Position numbers and translations under genes: made by a program
The notes under the pieces: generated by a model
Seen by the model: only the letters and a program-made list of their open reading frames with translations
Database searches by the model: none
Told to the model about the DNA's origin: nothing
Shown here: positions 26,228-45,406 of the stretch, one piece after another
Layout of the letters: each line of letters starts with the position of its first letter
Position numbering within the stretch: position 1 is the stretch's first letter
Assembly: GCF_003991205.1 (NCBI RefSeq)
Contig: NZ_RXOZ01000037.1
Location: 113,379 to 177,378, forward strand
Direction of reading: 5' to 3'
DNA from: Georgenia sp. SYP-B2076
Lineage (GTDB): Bacteria; Actinomycetota; Actinomycetes; Actinomycetales; Actinomycetaceae
Length of the DNA: 64,000 nt

Positions 26228-27748
26228 GTGAGACGCCCCACCGTCCATGTCCCTCTCGTCCTCGCCGCGGCCCTGCTCACCGGGTGCGCCGCGGAGGCGA
26301 CCGACGGGACGCCAGGGCCTACGCCGGCGCCGGCCGAGGAGCCGACCGCCGTGCCCGGCGTGACCACGTCGGTGACGGTGCTGGACCGGGACATCGAGCT
26401 CGAGGTCGGTCCCCTCGTCGACGCCGGCGAGCACAGCGTCCTCATGCTGTCCGCGCGCGACGTCAGCCGCGCCCCGGCCGAGGAGCCGCTGGAGCTCGGC
26501 GCGATCTGGGGCGACGACCGGGCGCCGGGGTACGGCGCCCACGGGATCCGGCTCGTCGACGCCGTGTCCGGCACGGTGCAGGAGGAGGTGGCCGCGACCA
26601 GCGGCGAGCTGGAGGTCCCGGCGGGCGAGCCGGTCGAGGCCCAGGTCGCCTTCGGGGCCGTGGAGGGCGACACCACCGCCGTGATGCTTCCCCTCATGGG
26701 TCTCGTGGAGGACGTCCCGGTGGTCCCCGCCGAGGAGGCGGGCGTCGACGTGGCGGCGGTGGTCGCGGACCTCGACATCGACGCGGAGGCCCGGGAGGGG
26801 CAGATCGCGTCCTACACGGAGGCGGTGGACAGCTCCACCGACACCCGGGTGGTCGAGGAGCAGGTGAAGATCAACGTGGCGGCGGACGTCCTGTTCGCGC
26901 CCACGAGCGCCGACCTCTCGCCCGACGCGGACGCGACCCTCCAGGGCGTGGCCACCCAGCTCGCCGGCTACGGCGCCGGCGCCCTGACGGTGATCGGCCA
27001 CACCGACGACGTCGACGACGACGCCTACAACCAGGACCTGTCCGAGCGACGTGCCGCAGCGGTCGCGGCGCGGCTCGGCGCGCTCACCGACCTCGGCGCG
27101 TACGAGGTGGTGACCGAGGGGCGCGGCGAGTCCGAGCCCCGGGTGGAGGGCACCGGCAAGGAGGCCAGGGCCGTGAACCGGCGCGTGGAGCTGGTGTTCG
27201 TGCCCGACGCCGCGCCCGACGCGGGGACGGTCGGGGCCACCAGCGCCGCCGAGCTGCCCGAGAGCACGGGACCGACCGGCACCGGCGCGCAGGGCGTGAC
27301 GCTCGCCGGGGGGAGCGGCGAGGTGACCGTCCGGCTCGCGGAGGTGCGGCGCCTCGGTGACTACCTGGTCGGCGAGGTCGAGGTCGCTCACCAGGCCGGC
27401 GAGGTCAGCACCATCGGGACCTGGTTCTCCGTCGGTGGGGGGAACAACAGCCGCGGCGAGGCCGCGATCTACCACCAGTACTCGACGAACAACCTCACCC
27501 TCGTCCACGGCGGGCAGCGAATCTACCCGGTGGACTACTACATCGAGGGCGACAAGCAGTTCCGGGGGCTGACGGAGCTGGAGGCCAAGACCGACCTCGC
27601 CGAGGGCGAGACGGTGACGCTCACGGCCGTCTGGCCCGGGGTCGACGCCGACACGGTCACCCTCGACGTGCACAACGACTCGACGTTCACGGGGGCGCTG
27701 GAGGGCCAGCCGCCGTTCCGCCTCACGGACATCCCGGTCGTGGAATGA
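26228..27748 (+). CDS. Lipoprotein with an OmpA-like peptidoglycan-binding domain
   Basis: A 506-residue secreted protein. The signal ends in the lipobox LLTGC with C20, so it should be anchored to the outer face of the cytoplasmic membrane. Residues 21-210 form an unassigned beta-rich domain. Residues ~213-326 are an OmpA domain: [37 protein letters not shown] and AVNRRVEL hold the Asp and Arg that bind diaminopimelate-type peptidoglycan. A further 180-residue domain follows ([14 protein letters not shown]). GTG start after AGGAAGG. Likely a cell-wall anchor for the pilus. Confidence 0.83.
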   Translation: MRRPTVHVPLVLAAALLTGCAAEATDGTPGPTPAPAEEPTAVPGVTTSVTVLDRDIELEVGPLVDAGEHSVLMLSARDVSRAPAEEPLELGAIWGDDRAPGYGAHGIRLVDAVSGTVQEEVAATSGELEVPAGEPVEAQVAFGAVEGDTTAVMLPLMGLVEDVPVVPAEEAGVDVAAVVADLDIDAEAREGQIASYTEAVDSSTDTRVVEEQVKINVAADVLFAPTSADLSPDADATLQGVATQLAGYGAGALTVIGHTDDVDDDAYNQDLSERRAAAVAARLGALTDLGAYEVVTEGRGESEPRVEGTGKEARAVNRRVELVFVPDAAPDAGTVGATSAAELPESTGPTGTGAQGVTLAGGSGEVTVRLAEVRRLGDYLVGEVEVAHQAGEVSTIGTWFSVGGGNNSRGEAAIYHQYSTNNLTLVHGGQRIYPVDYYIEGDKQFRGLTELEAKTDLAEGETVTLTAVWPGVDADTVTLDVHNDSTFTGALEGQPPFRLTDIPVVE

Positions 27749-28542
27749 GCGCCGGTCGGCTCCGCGACCTGCGGACATGGGCGGCCCGCCGCCTGACGGG
27801 CGGCCCCGAGCGCGGAAGCATCCTGCCCTACACGGTGGCAGGGGCGGTCGTCCTCCTCCTGGTCGGGCTGCTGTTCATGATCCCGCTGGGCACCGCCATC
27901 ACCGAGCGGCGCACCGCGAGCACCGCGGCGGACGCGGCGGCGCTCGCCGCGGTCGGCACGTGGACGAAGCCGCTCAGGACCCTCCACGGGAACCTCGTCG
28001 ACGCCGCCGAGGCTGCCGAAGCCGCGGAGGCTGCCGCGGAAGCTGCTGCGGAAGCGGCCGAGGCTGCCGCCGCGGCGGCCGCGGCAGCCGCCGAAGCGGC
28101 CGCCGCGGCCGGTGTCGAAGCCGAGGAGTCCACGCCCGATCCCACACCCTCCGAAGAAGCGACCGAGACGGACCCGTGGGAGGGGTTCTGGGCGCTGGTC
28201 GGGAAGCCGTTGACCGCTTACCAGAACTCCACCATGACCGTGGCTGCCGGCAGCTACGCCGCCCGTAATGACGCGGTGCTCGACCCGCACGAGGTCGAGG
28301 TCCTGGCGGGTGGGAAGGTCCACGTCCGGGTCCGTTCGGCGGAGCCGCTGGAGTCGACGGGGACGTACGCCCGCTCCGAGGCCACGGCCGAGCTGGTGCT
28401 CGAGTCCGGCCTCTGCCTCGAGGGCGGGGACGTCGGCGTCAGGATCGGCGGCGTGTGCCGAGTTCATCGGGGACCCGCGGGCAGCCCGGGCGCCAGACCG
28501 GACGACCTGGAGATCACCACCCGCCTCGTCGCCAACGAGTGA
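27745..28542 (+). CDS. TadG-like pilus-associated protein with Ala/Glu helical insert
   Basis: A 265-residue membrane-anchored protein. A leader ends PERG, then [21 protein letters not shown]. The Glu expected at +5 is replaced by Tyr, as in TadG-type proteins that are not processed like pilins. [22 protein letters not shown] is the usual Tad/TadG signature. Residues ~86-128 are almost only Ala and Glu, predicted to be a rigid helix or coiled coil. The remainder is a small beta domain with C222 and C234-region cysteines. Starts within the stop of the OmpA-lipoprotein gene. Confidence 0.75.
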   Translation: MSAGRLRDLRTWAARRLTGGPERGSILPYTVAGAVVLLLVGLLFMIPLGTAITERRTASTAADAAALAAVGTWTKPLRTLHGNLVDAAEAAEAAEAAAEAAAEAAEAAAAAAAAAAEAAAAAGVEAEESTPDPTPSEEATETDPWEGFWALVGKPLTAYQNSTMTVAAGSYAARNDAVLDPHEVEVLAGGKVHVRVRSAEPLESTGTYARSEATAELVLESGLCLEGGDVGVRIGGVCRVHRGPAGSPGARPDDLEITTRLVANE

Positions 28543-28565
28543 GGGCGCTCGGCGGGGCGTCCGCC

Positions 28566-28598
28566 CCTGTCAGCGGGGCTACGGGCGCTCCTAGCGTC
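28566..28598 (+). promoter_or_regulatory. Second copy of the putative pilus regulatory box
   Basis: A 33-base segment from CCTGTC to TAGCGTC resembling 25771-25803 in both ends, in the central GGGGC and in total length. TAGCGT at 28592-28597 is 17 bases after GTCAGC and could be the -10 of a promoter for the next gene. Confidence 0.4.
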
Positions 28599-28631
28599 AT
28601 CACACCGACCACCGACCGAAGGAGACGCCCC

Positions 28632-30068
28632 GTGCGACCCCGCAGCGAGCCGCGCGCCGGCGAAGAGCTCCCGGCAGCGACGAACGACACGGGCGCGGGC
28701 GCCCGGCGCGAGACCGACGGCGCGTGGCGCGAGCGCGGCGCGGCCTCGGCCGAGTTCGCCGGGATGATCTTCGTCGTGGTCCTCGTGGTGGGGGCGCTCC
28801 TGACCGCGGCGGCGCCGGGCGGCGGGCTCTCGGGCGCGTTCGAGAACGCCCTCTGCCGGGCCTTCTCCTCCTTCGGGCTCGAGTGCGGCGGCTCGTCGGG
28901 CGACGCCGCCGCGGACTCCCGGGTGCCCGACGAGATCTGCGTCGTGGCGACGGAGGGGACGAAGAAGAGCCTCGGGGTCACGGTCATGTCCGTCGACCTC
29001 GACGGCGGTGGCGCCGTGGCGGTCGAGACCCTCGCCGACGGCACCTACCGCGTCACCTTCCAGGGCGACCTGCAGGGCGGGGTGAGCGGCGGCGTCGGCG
29101 CCGGCGCCACGGTGACGTGGGACGACGAGCAGTACGGCGGCGAGGCGTCGGCCGGCGGGGGTGCCGCGGCCGTCCTCACGGGCGGCGGCATGTGGGAGGT
29201 GGACAGCAAGGAGGAGAAGGACGCCCTGGTCGCCTACTTCCAGGAGGAGCTGTCGAACGCGACCACGCCCATCGTCGGTCCCGCGAAGAACCTGTGGAAC
29301 GCCATGCCCTGGGTGGACCGGTACCAGCCGCCGCCGCCGACCTCCGTGTTCGGGGAGGTCGGCGTCAAGGGCTCGGGCAGCGCCGTCGCGACGGCGCTCG
29401 ACCGCTCGGCGTCCGCCAAGGGGGACGTGGGCGTGGCGCTGGGTATCGAGACGAACCTCGAGACGGGCGAGGTCACCACCTACTACCAGGTCGACTACGA
29501 CGTCTCCGCCGAGGCCAACGTCGGCCGCGTCGTCGAGGTCGACGGCTCGGCCGAGAGCCAGGGGACGGGCATCATCGCCGTCACCCTCGATCCCAAGGGC
29601 GAGTACCTCACCAACGTCGAGCTCCAGGGCACGGTCTTCGGCGCCGCCGACGGGAGCGTGGACCCGATCTTCGGGCAGGGCTTCTCCGGCGACGCCTCCG
29701 GGGGGCAGGTGCTCAGCGCCTCGGTCGACCTCACGCGAGGCGAGAGCCTGTCCATCGCGACCGACCTGCTCCGCGGCGCGGGGATCCCGGTGCCGCCCGG
29801 CTCGCACGGCGGCGGCGACTCGCCCGAGGGGCCCCTCTCCTTCGTCGGCGCGGCGCAGACCTTCGTGGGTGCGGCGCAGGAGCGCGGCGAGCTGTGGCGC
29901 CAGGAGTTCGACGGCGACTCGAGCACGCCGTTCGCGTTCAACGCCTCGGGGAAGCTGGGCGTGGCGCTCGGCGCGCGCTACGACAACAGCACCAGCCAGA
30001 CCAACGTGACCGATGCCGAATACTGGGACGGGCAGGTGTGGGCGCCCTGGGTGAGCTGCCACTCCTGA
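28632..30068 (+). CDS. Large secreted protein with class IVb prepilin N-terminus
   Basis: A 478-residue protein of unknown function. A 36-residue hydrophilic leader ends RERG, followed by AASAEFAGMIFVVVLVVGALL, nearly the same as the Flp pilin of this locus ([21 protein letters not shown]), with Glu at +5 and an aromatic at +6. The remaining ~420 residues are Gly/Asp/Thr-rich beta-type sequence with few cysteines and look extracellular. The GTG start has GAAGGAGACG upstream. It may be a pilus tip or adhesin-like subunit built on a pilin stem. It has its own box and promoter. Confidence 0.78.
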   Translation: MRPRSEPRAGEELPAATNDTGAGARRETDGAWRERGAASAEFAGMIFVVVLVVGALLTAAAPGGGLSGAFENALCRAFSSFGLECGGSSGDAAADSRVPDEICVVATEGTKKSLGVTVMSVDLDGGGAVAVETLADGTYRVTFQGDLQGGVSGGVGAGATVTWDDEQYGGEASAGGGAAAVLTGGGMWEVDSKEEKDALVAYFQEELSNATTPIVGPAKNLWNAMPWVDRYQPPPPTSVFGEVGVKGSGSAVATALDRSASAKGDVGVALGIETNLETGEVTTYYQVDYDVSAEANVGRVVEVDGSAESQGTGIIAVTLDPKGEYLTNVELQGTVFGAADGSVDPIFGQGFSGDASGGQVLSASVDLTRGESLSIATDLLRGAGIPVPPGSHGGGDSPEGPLSFVGAAQTFVGAAQERGELWRQEFDGDSSTPFAFNASGKLGVALGARYDNSTSQTNVTDAEYWDGQVWAPWVSCHS

Positions 30069-30111
30069 GCGCCCCGCACGAGTCCCTGCCCCCCGACCGA
30101 GAGGAATGTCT

Positions 30112-30753
30112 GTGTACCACCTTCGACGATCGCTCGTCCTGCCCGCCCTGGCCGTGCTGGCACTGGCCGGGTGCGCGGCCGGCGGGGGAGGGGGCGCCGC
30201 TGACGCACCGGCCTCCGCGGCGAGCGAGGAGGCCGAGAACCCGATGACGCCGACCGACGAGCCGCTCGGCATCTCGCCCACCCGCCCCACCGGCGATGCG
30301 GTGGATCCCGTGAAGGGCCTCACGCTCACGCTTCCGGGTGGCACCGAGGAGGAGAGCTCCAAGGAGGAGTCCGGCCTGACGACCGTCGTGTACCGCCTGC
30401 CCGGCGGCGACGCCGCGTCCGGTCTGCCCGTCATCCAGGTCCAGAGCGACGACGGCGGCCGGGACCTCACCGAGGAGACGTACACCCAGCAGCAGGCGCT
30501 GGTGGGCGCGGGCATCAACAGCGACGTCCACCGGTCCGCCGAGACCTGGCCCGGGGCCGCCGAGGCCATGGCGCTCACCTGGACCCAGGCGGTGGAGGAG
30601 GACGGCGGCGGGAGCCACGCCAACGACGTGTTCTGGCTCTGGCTCGTCGACGAGCAGGGGCGGGGGTACAACGTCATGGCCGTGGCGCCCGAGGGCGAGC
30701 TGGAGCCCGGCTCCGAGACGTACGACGCCGTGCTGAGCGCGACCCTCGGATGA
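30112..30753 (+). CDS. Hypothetical lipoprotein
   Basis: A 213-residue secreted protein with lipobox LALAGC (C21), then a Gly/Ser/Glu-rich spacer and one ~150-residue domain (GLTLTLPGGTEEESSKEE...AETWPGAAEAMALTWTQ) that I do not recognise. The GTG at 30112 stands seven bases after GAGAGGA. An ATG two codons earlier overlaps that ribosome site. It lies in the pilus block 43 bases after the large pilin-like gene and overlaps the next gene by four bases. Confidence 0.75.
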   Translation: MYHLRRSLVLPALAVLALAGCAAGGGGGAADAPASAASEEAENPMTPTDEPLGISPTRPTGDAVDPVKGLTLTLPGGTEEESSKEESGLTTVVYRLPGGDAASGLPVIQVQSDDGGRDLTEETYTQQQALVGAGINSDVHRSAETWPGAAEAMALTWTQAVEEDGGGSHANDVFWLWLVDEQGRGYNVMAVAPEGELEPGSETYDAVLSATLG

Positions 30754-31232
30754 CGACGTCCCGTCGCGCGCGGACCCGCCCCGCCCGGCACTGGCGCGAG
30801 ACCGTCCTGACGAGCGTCATGGGCGCGGTGACCAACGTCGCCCTGACCTGGATGATCCTCGCCTCGCCCACGCTGTCCCTCCACCTCGGGCTCGCCAGCG
30901 CCAGCTGGGTGACGCCGATGGTGGGGGTCGAGCTGGTGCGCATGGCCCTGGTCGCCGTGATCGGGCTCGTCATGGTCAGGCAGCGTCACGGGCTGGAGGA
31001 CCGCGCGCAGGCGGCCCGCCTCGCCGCCCGGTTCGGGGTGGGCACCTGGGCGCTGCTGACCCTCGTGGGCGTCCTCGCCGCGGCGGGCGACGTGAGCGCC
31101 TGGGGCACGGTGACGAACCTACTGACCTGGGTGGTGGGCGCCCTCCTCGGCGCGGTCTTCGTCGCTCCCGGGCCGCCCACCCGCGAGGAGAACGTGTACC
31201 TCCGCCGGCTCGACCAGGACGCCCGGGGCTGA
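30750..31232 (+). CDS. Hypothetical four-helix membrane protein
   Basis: The predicted product has 160 residues with four hydrophobic segments (VMGAVTNVALTWMILASP, WVTPMVGVELVRMALVAVIGLVMV, FGVGTWALLTLVGVLAA, VTNLLTWVVGALLGAVFV) and short hydrophilic ends. There is no recognised motif. Its ATG overlaps the lipoprotein stop, so the two are coupled. It is the last gene before the rplJ leader. Confidence 0.72.
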   Translation: MTTSRRARTRPARHWRETVLTSVMGAVTNVALTWMILASPTLSLHLGLASASWVTPMVGVELVRMALVAVIGLVMVRQRHGLEDRAQAARLAARFGVGTWALLTLVGVLAAAGDVSAWGTVTNLLTWVVGALLGAVFVAPGPPTREENVYLRRLDQDARG

Positions 31233-31306
31233 GCGCGGGGCAGCCTCCGCGGCTGGGGGTGTGGGCAACGCCACTGCGGTCCGGGTCCGCCCGGGCGCCC
31301 CGCGCC

Positions 31307-31336
31307 TTGCCTGCCGGGCCCGCGCTCGGGTAGCGT
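31307..31336 (+). promoter_or_regulatory. Probable promoter of rplJL
   Basis: TTGCCT (31307-31312), 18-base spacer, TAGCGT (31331-31336). It lies ~190 bases before the rplJ start and just ahead of the structured leader. Confidence 0.5.
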
Positions 31337-31340
31337 GTGC

Positions 31341-31478
31341 TCTTGCCCAAGACCGCCGGTCGCCCGTCTGCCAGACGGGTCGAAGTCCGCAGCAGCGGAG
31401 CCAGCGCAGGTGAAGCAAAGAGCTCAGCAACGCCCTCGTGGCACCCGAGCCCCGCGCCCTCCTGCGCGGGGCTTTTTC
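31341..31478 (+). ncRNA. Structured rplJ leader (L10-leader-like)
   Basis: A non-coding transcript leader with several possible stems (for example CGCCCGTCTG/CAGACGGGTCG near 31363-31383) ending in an intrinsic terminator. In Firmicutes and actinobacteria L10(L12) binds such leaders to limit its own synthesis. The assignment rests on position and structure, not on a covariance match. Confidence 0.55.
31448..31478 (+). terminator. Attenuator-like intrinsic terminator before rplJ
   Basis: AGCCCCGCG (31448-31456) pairs with CGCGGGGCT (31465-31473), followed directly by TTTTT. It is the only classical hairpin-plus-T-run in the window and sits ~50 bases before a ribosomal protein gene. Confidence 0.75.
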
Positions 31479-31524
31479 TGTGCCCAGGACTTCACCATCG
31501 CGCGGCATTATCGGAAGGAGGGCC

Positions 31525-32046
31525 ATGGCGAGGCCTGACAAGGTAGCTGCGGTTGCCGAGCTCACGGACCAGTTCCGGGAGTCCAGCGCCGTCCTGCTGA
31601 CCGAGTACCGCGGGCTCAGCGTCGCCCAGCTCACGCAGCTGCGTCGCTCGCTCGCCGGTACCGCAAGCTACGCCGTGGTGAAGAACACGCTGACGGCCAT
31701 CGCGGCGAAGGAGGCCGGCGTCGACGTTCTCGACGACGACCTCGCCGGCCCGACGGCCATCGCCTTCGTGACGGGTGAACCGTCCGAGGCGGCCAAGACC
31801 CTGCGTGACTTCGCCAAGGCGAACCCTCAGCTCGTGATCAAGGGTGGTGTCCTGGAGGGCAACAAGCTCTCCGCCCAGGACGTCTCCACCCTGGCCGAGC
31901 TCGAGTCCCGCGACGTGCTGCTGGGCAAGGCGGCCGGAGCGTTCAAGGCTGCGCTGTTCCAGGCTGCCTACCTCTTCACCGCGCCGGCCAGCAAGGCCGT
32001 GCGCACCATCGAGGCCCTGCGCGAGAAGCAGGCCGCCGAGGCCTGA
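31525..32046 (+). CDS. rplJ: 50S ribosomal protein L10
   Basis: A 173-residue base of the L7/L12 stalk. The N-domain binds 23S rRNA ([29 protein letters not shown] and [13 protein letters not shown]), and the C-terminal helix carries L12 dimers. ATG after GAAGGAGGGCC. rplL follows after 81 bases. It is cut off from rplKA by the 14 kb pilus block. Confidence 0.97.
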   Translation: MARPDKVAAVAELTDQFRESSAVLLTEYRGLSVAQLTQLRRSLAGTASYAVVKNTLTAIAAKEAGVDVLDDDLAGPTAIAFVTGEPSEAAKTLRDFAKANPQLVIKGGVLEGNKLSAQDVSTLAELESRDVLLGKAAGAFKAALFQAAYLFTAPASKAVRTIEALREKQAAEA

Positions 32047-32127
32047 GCCCCTGTGGGCCCCAGGCACGGCACGCACCACCCCCACCCTCTGCTCGCGTAG
32101 CAGGACAACCAGGAAGGAACGCCAACC

Positions 32128-32511
32128 ATGGCGAAGCTCACCAACGAAGAGCTCATCGAGGCTTTCAAGGAGCTCACCCTCATCGAGCTCTCCGAGTTCG
32201 TGAAGCAGTTCGAGGAGACCTTCGAGGTCACCGCCGCCGCTCCCGCCGCCGTCGCTGCCGCGCCGGCCGCCGGTGGCGCTGCCGAGGAGGTCGAGGAGAA
32301 GACGGACTTCGACGTCGTCCTCGAGACCGTCGGTGACAAGAAGATCCAGGTCATCAAGGAGGTGCGCGCCCTCACGTCCCTCGGTCTGAAGGAGGCCAAG
32401 GACCTCGTGGACAGCGCCCCCAAGGCCGTCCTGGAGGGCGTCAACAAGGACGCCGCCGAGAAGGCCAAGGAGACGCTCGAGGGCGCCGGAGCCACCGTCA
32501 CCCTCAAGTGA
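32128..32511 (+). CDS. rplL: 50S ribosomal protein L7/L12
   Basis: A 127-residue multicopy stalk protein that recruits translation factors. The N-terminal dimer domain ([30 protein letters not shown]) is followed by an Ala/Pro hinge. The C-terminal domain contains [29 protein letters not shown], the factor-binding helix. ATG after AGGAAGGAACGCC. Confidence 0.97.
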   Translation: MAKLTNEELIEAFKELTLIELSEFVKQFEETFEVTAAAPAAVAAAPAAGGAAEEVEEKTDFDVVLETVGDKKIQVIKEVRALTSLGLKEAKDLVDSAPKAVLEGVNKDAAEKAKETLEGAGATVTLK

Positions 32512-32564
32512 CACATCACCGGGCCCGGCGCGCCACGCGCGCTGCCTGAGCCCGGATCTCGATG

Positions 32565-32597
32565 TCGAGGCCCGCACCGCCACGGTGCGGGCCTCGA
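32565..32597 (+). terminator. Terminator after rplL
   Basis: Fifteen-base perfect arms, 32565-32579 and 32583-32597, with a three-base loop. No T-run. It separates rplJL from the rpoB promoter. Confidence 0.7.
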
Positions 32598-32614
32598 CCG
32601 CATGAGTGCCCCCC

Positions 32615-32643
32615 TGGACAGTGCACCATCCAGAGGGTATGCT
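32615..32643 (+). promoter_or_regulatory. rpoBC promoter
   Basis: TGGACA (32615-32620), a 17-base spacer and TATGCT (32638-32643): the best match to a housekeeping sigma promoter in the window, ~95 bases before rpoB. Confidence 0.7.
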
Positions 32644-32738
32644 GACGCTTTGCGCTGACTTGTGCCTGTAGAACAGGCCTCCCACCCGCCCCAGGTCGTC
32701 AGCGCTGTGTGCAATCAATTCGCAGGGAAGGACCCCCT

Positions 32739-36248
<3,510 letters not shown>

Positions 36249-36270
36249 CCCCGTCTGGGGCCGGCCGGGA

Positions 36271-36308
36271 GGCGCCGGGGGAAGAACGGAACACGTTCTC
36301 CCGGCGCC
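36271..36308 (+). terminator. Hairpin between rpoB and rpoC
   Basis: GGCGCCGGG...AGAACG pairs with CGTTCTCCCGGCGCC with a small bulge. It lies 22 bases after the rpoB stop. It may act as a processing or partial attenuation site, since rpoC must still be transcribed from the upstream promoter. Confidence 0.4.
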
Positions 36309-36381
36309 CCCGGCACGCACGGCCCCGCCGGCGTCAACAACATGGAAGTACACGGTGTTCTACCGGAGGAAGTAGGAACCC

Positions 36382-40272
<3,891 letters not shown>

Positions 40273-40286
40273 CGTCACGCGCATGA

Positions 40287-40322
40287 CGGCGGGGCCGTGG
40301 GGTCACCCTCACGGCCCCGCCG
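40287..40322 (+). terminator. Terminator after rpoC
   Basis: Thirteen-base arms CGGCGGGGCCGTG (40287-40299) and its complement (40310-40322), with a ten-base loop that can pair further. Confidence 0.75.
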
Positions 40323-40422
40323 CGTGTCCGGCGTCAGCCATCCCGCTCGCCCCGACGGCGAGCGGACTACCATCCAGCGCCACCGGCGTGGTGCAGACCA
40401 CGCCGCTGCGCTCTCCTACGCT

Positions 40423-40452
40423 TTGACGAGGGAAACGGCCCCGGAGTAGTCT
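40423..40452 (+). promoter_or_regulatory. str-operon promoter (rpsL)
   Basis: TTGACG (40423-40428), an 18-base spacer and TAGTCT (40447-40452), a strong candidate driving rpsL-rpsG-fusA. Confidence 0.65.
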
Positions 40453-40735
40453 GGTCGGCGGTGCCCGCGACAACGGGCTCTCGTGTGTGCGCCTCTCGCG
40501 CCGGCAGTGACAACGCTGCGCAGTGAGGTGCCCGCAGGCGTCCTCGCCAGCTGCAACCAGTGTCCGTCCCCTTCGCGGGTGGCTGGCCTCAGGTGTCCGC
40601 CGCTGGGCGACACGCCCGACAACGGGGGCAAGGGGAGCGAGCCTGGACGGGCCGTCCCAGCGGTCCGGGCCGGTCGACCCCATGGTCGGGCGAGCAGAAA
40701 CATCGAACAGCTAAGAACTTCGAGACGGAGACGTA
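40453..40735 (+). other. Long 5' leader of rpsL, no gene
   Basis: About 275 transcribed bases without a supported ORF. Several short GC stems can form, but no terminator with a T-run is present. Such long leaders are unusual for rpsL and could be regulatory. I cannot show a defined fold. Confidence 0.4.
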
Positions 40736-41110
40736 GTGCCCACGATTCAGCAGCTGGTCCGCAAGGGCCGCAGCGTCAAGGTCGGGACTTCCAAGACGCC
40801 GGCCCTCAAGGGCAGCCCGCAGCGTCGCGGTGTGTGCACCCGCGTGTACACCACGACCCCGAAGAAGCCGAACTCGGCTCTTCGCAAGGTCGCCCGCGTG
40901 CGCCTGTCCAGCGGCGTCGAGGTCACCGCATACATCCCCGGCGTCGGCCACAACCTCCAGGAGCACTCCATCGTGCTGGTGCGCGGCGGTCGTGTGAAGG
41001 ACCTGCCGGGTGTGCGATACAAGATCGTCCGCGGCGCGCTCGACACCCAGGGTGTCCGTGGCCGCCAGCAGGCCCGCAGCCGCTACGGCGCCAAGAAGGA
41101 GAAGAAGTAA
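40736..41110 (+). CDS. rpsL: 30S ribosomal protein S12
   Basis: A 124-residue decoding-centre protein. K43 and K44 (TPKKPNSA) and K88 (GRVKDLPGV) are in the streptomycin-sensitive state. GTG start with GAGACGGAG upstream. The stop overlaps the rpsG ATG (TAATG). Confidence 0.97.
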   Translation: MPTIQQLVRKGRSVKVGTSKTPALKGSPQRRGVCTRVYTTTPKKPNSALRKVARVRLSSGVEVTAYIPGVGHNLQEHSIVLVRGGRVKDLPGVRYKIVRGALDTQGVRGRQQARSRYGAKKEKK

Positions 41111-41580
41111 TGCCTCGTAAGGGCCCCGCCCCGAAGCGTCCGCTCGTCGTCGACCCGGTCTACGGCTCCCCGGTCGTGACCCAGCTGGTCAACCGCGTGC
41201 TCACGGACGGCAAGAAGTCCACCGCCGAGCGCATCGTCTACGGCGCCCTCGAGGGTGTCCGCGACAAGACGGACAGCGACCCGGCCGTCGTGCTCAAGCG
41301 CGCGCTGGAGAACGTCCGCCCCTCCCTCGAGGTGCGCTCGCGCCGCGTCGGTGGCGCGACCTACCAGGTGCCGATCGAGGTCCGTCCGGTGCGCCAGACG
41401 ACCCTCGCGCTGCGGTGGCTCGTCGACTACGCGCGCTCGCGCCGCGAGAAGACGATGACCGAGCGCCTGATGAACGAGATCCTTGACGCCTCCAACGGCC
41501 TCGGTGCCGCCGTGAAGCGCCGCGAGGACACGCACAAGATGGCCGAGTCCAACAAGGCCTTCGCGCACTACCGCTGGTAG
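41110..41580 (+). CDS. rpsG: 30S ribosomal protein S7
   Basis: A 156-residue primary 16S rRNA-binding protein of the small-subunit head. [20 protein letters not shown] is the usual actinobacterial opening. [24 protein letters not shown] and the C-terminal [10 protein letters not shown] are intact. Translationally coupled to rpsL. Confidence 0.97.
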   Translation: MPRKGPAPKRPLVVDPVYGSPVVTQLVNRVLTDGKKSTAERIVYGALEGVRDKTDSDPAVVLKRALENVRPSLEVRSRRVGGATYQVPIEVRPVRQTTLALRWLVDYARSRREKTMTERLMNEILDASNGLGAAVKRREDTHKMAESNKAFAHYRW

Positions 41581-41638
41581 TTCAACGGCGTAGTCCGCAC
41601 CTGTCCTTACGTTCCGACACGACCGAAGAGAGCTCCAC

Positions 41639-43741
<2,103 letters not shown>

Positions 43742-43863
43742 GTCCCACAGGTCGACCCGCAAGTAACCCATAACCGACCCGTAGGATCGCATCCGCCCAG
43801 GCAGGAGCAGCCACGCCCCTGCTAGAGCTGAGAGACAACTACCCAAGTCCCAGGAGGACCCCA

Positions 43864-45057
<1,194 letters not shown>

Positions 45058-45109
45058 CTCCCCGCCGGGGGCGACCCCGGCCGCCGGCCAGGCCGGCACA
45101 GCAGGACCG

Positions 45110-45146
45110 GAAGGGCCCGGCAGCTCCCAGAGCTGCCGGGCCCTTC
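45110..45146 (+). terminator. Terminator after tuf
   Basis: Sixteen-base arms GAAGGGCCCGGCAGCT (45110-45125) and its complement (45131-45146), loop CCCAG. Closes the str operon. Confidence 0.8.
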
Positions 45147-45381
45147 GGCGTTCCGAGCTGCCGACGCTGGGGGAACCGGAGTGCGCCGCGCGTGGCTGCA
45201 CCCGCGCCGGGCATGCGTGTCCCGGGGGCATCCAGCAGGACATGACGGATGTACCCCCGCGCGGTTCCGAGTGCCTCACGGAGCTGACCGGGTGCGGGTC
45301 CCATCGAAGACCTGTTGCGCGGGCTGACCAGGCGGCTTGGCACTGACGGCGACCGGCCCGCGGCATTGGCCAAAGGGAAAC

Positions 45382-45406
45382 CTTCGTACGGATAATCCGT
45401 ACGAAG
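45382..45406. repeat. Palindrome 1, CTTCGTACGGAT type
   Basis: Twelve-base perfect arms around a single A, ending in ATCCGTACGAAG. AT-richer than its surroundings and shaped like a dimeric repressor operator or a recombination site. Confidence 0.9.

Noticed and set aside
16856..31232. Recent mobile element carrying the pilus genes
   Set aside because: No integrase, transposase or flanking direct repeats seen, and base composition matches the neighbours; only the altered gene order supports movement.
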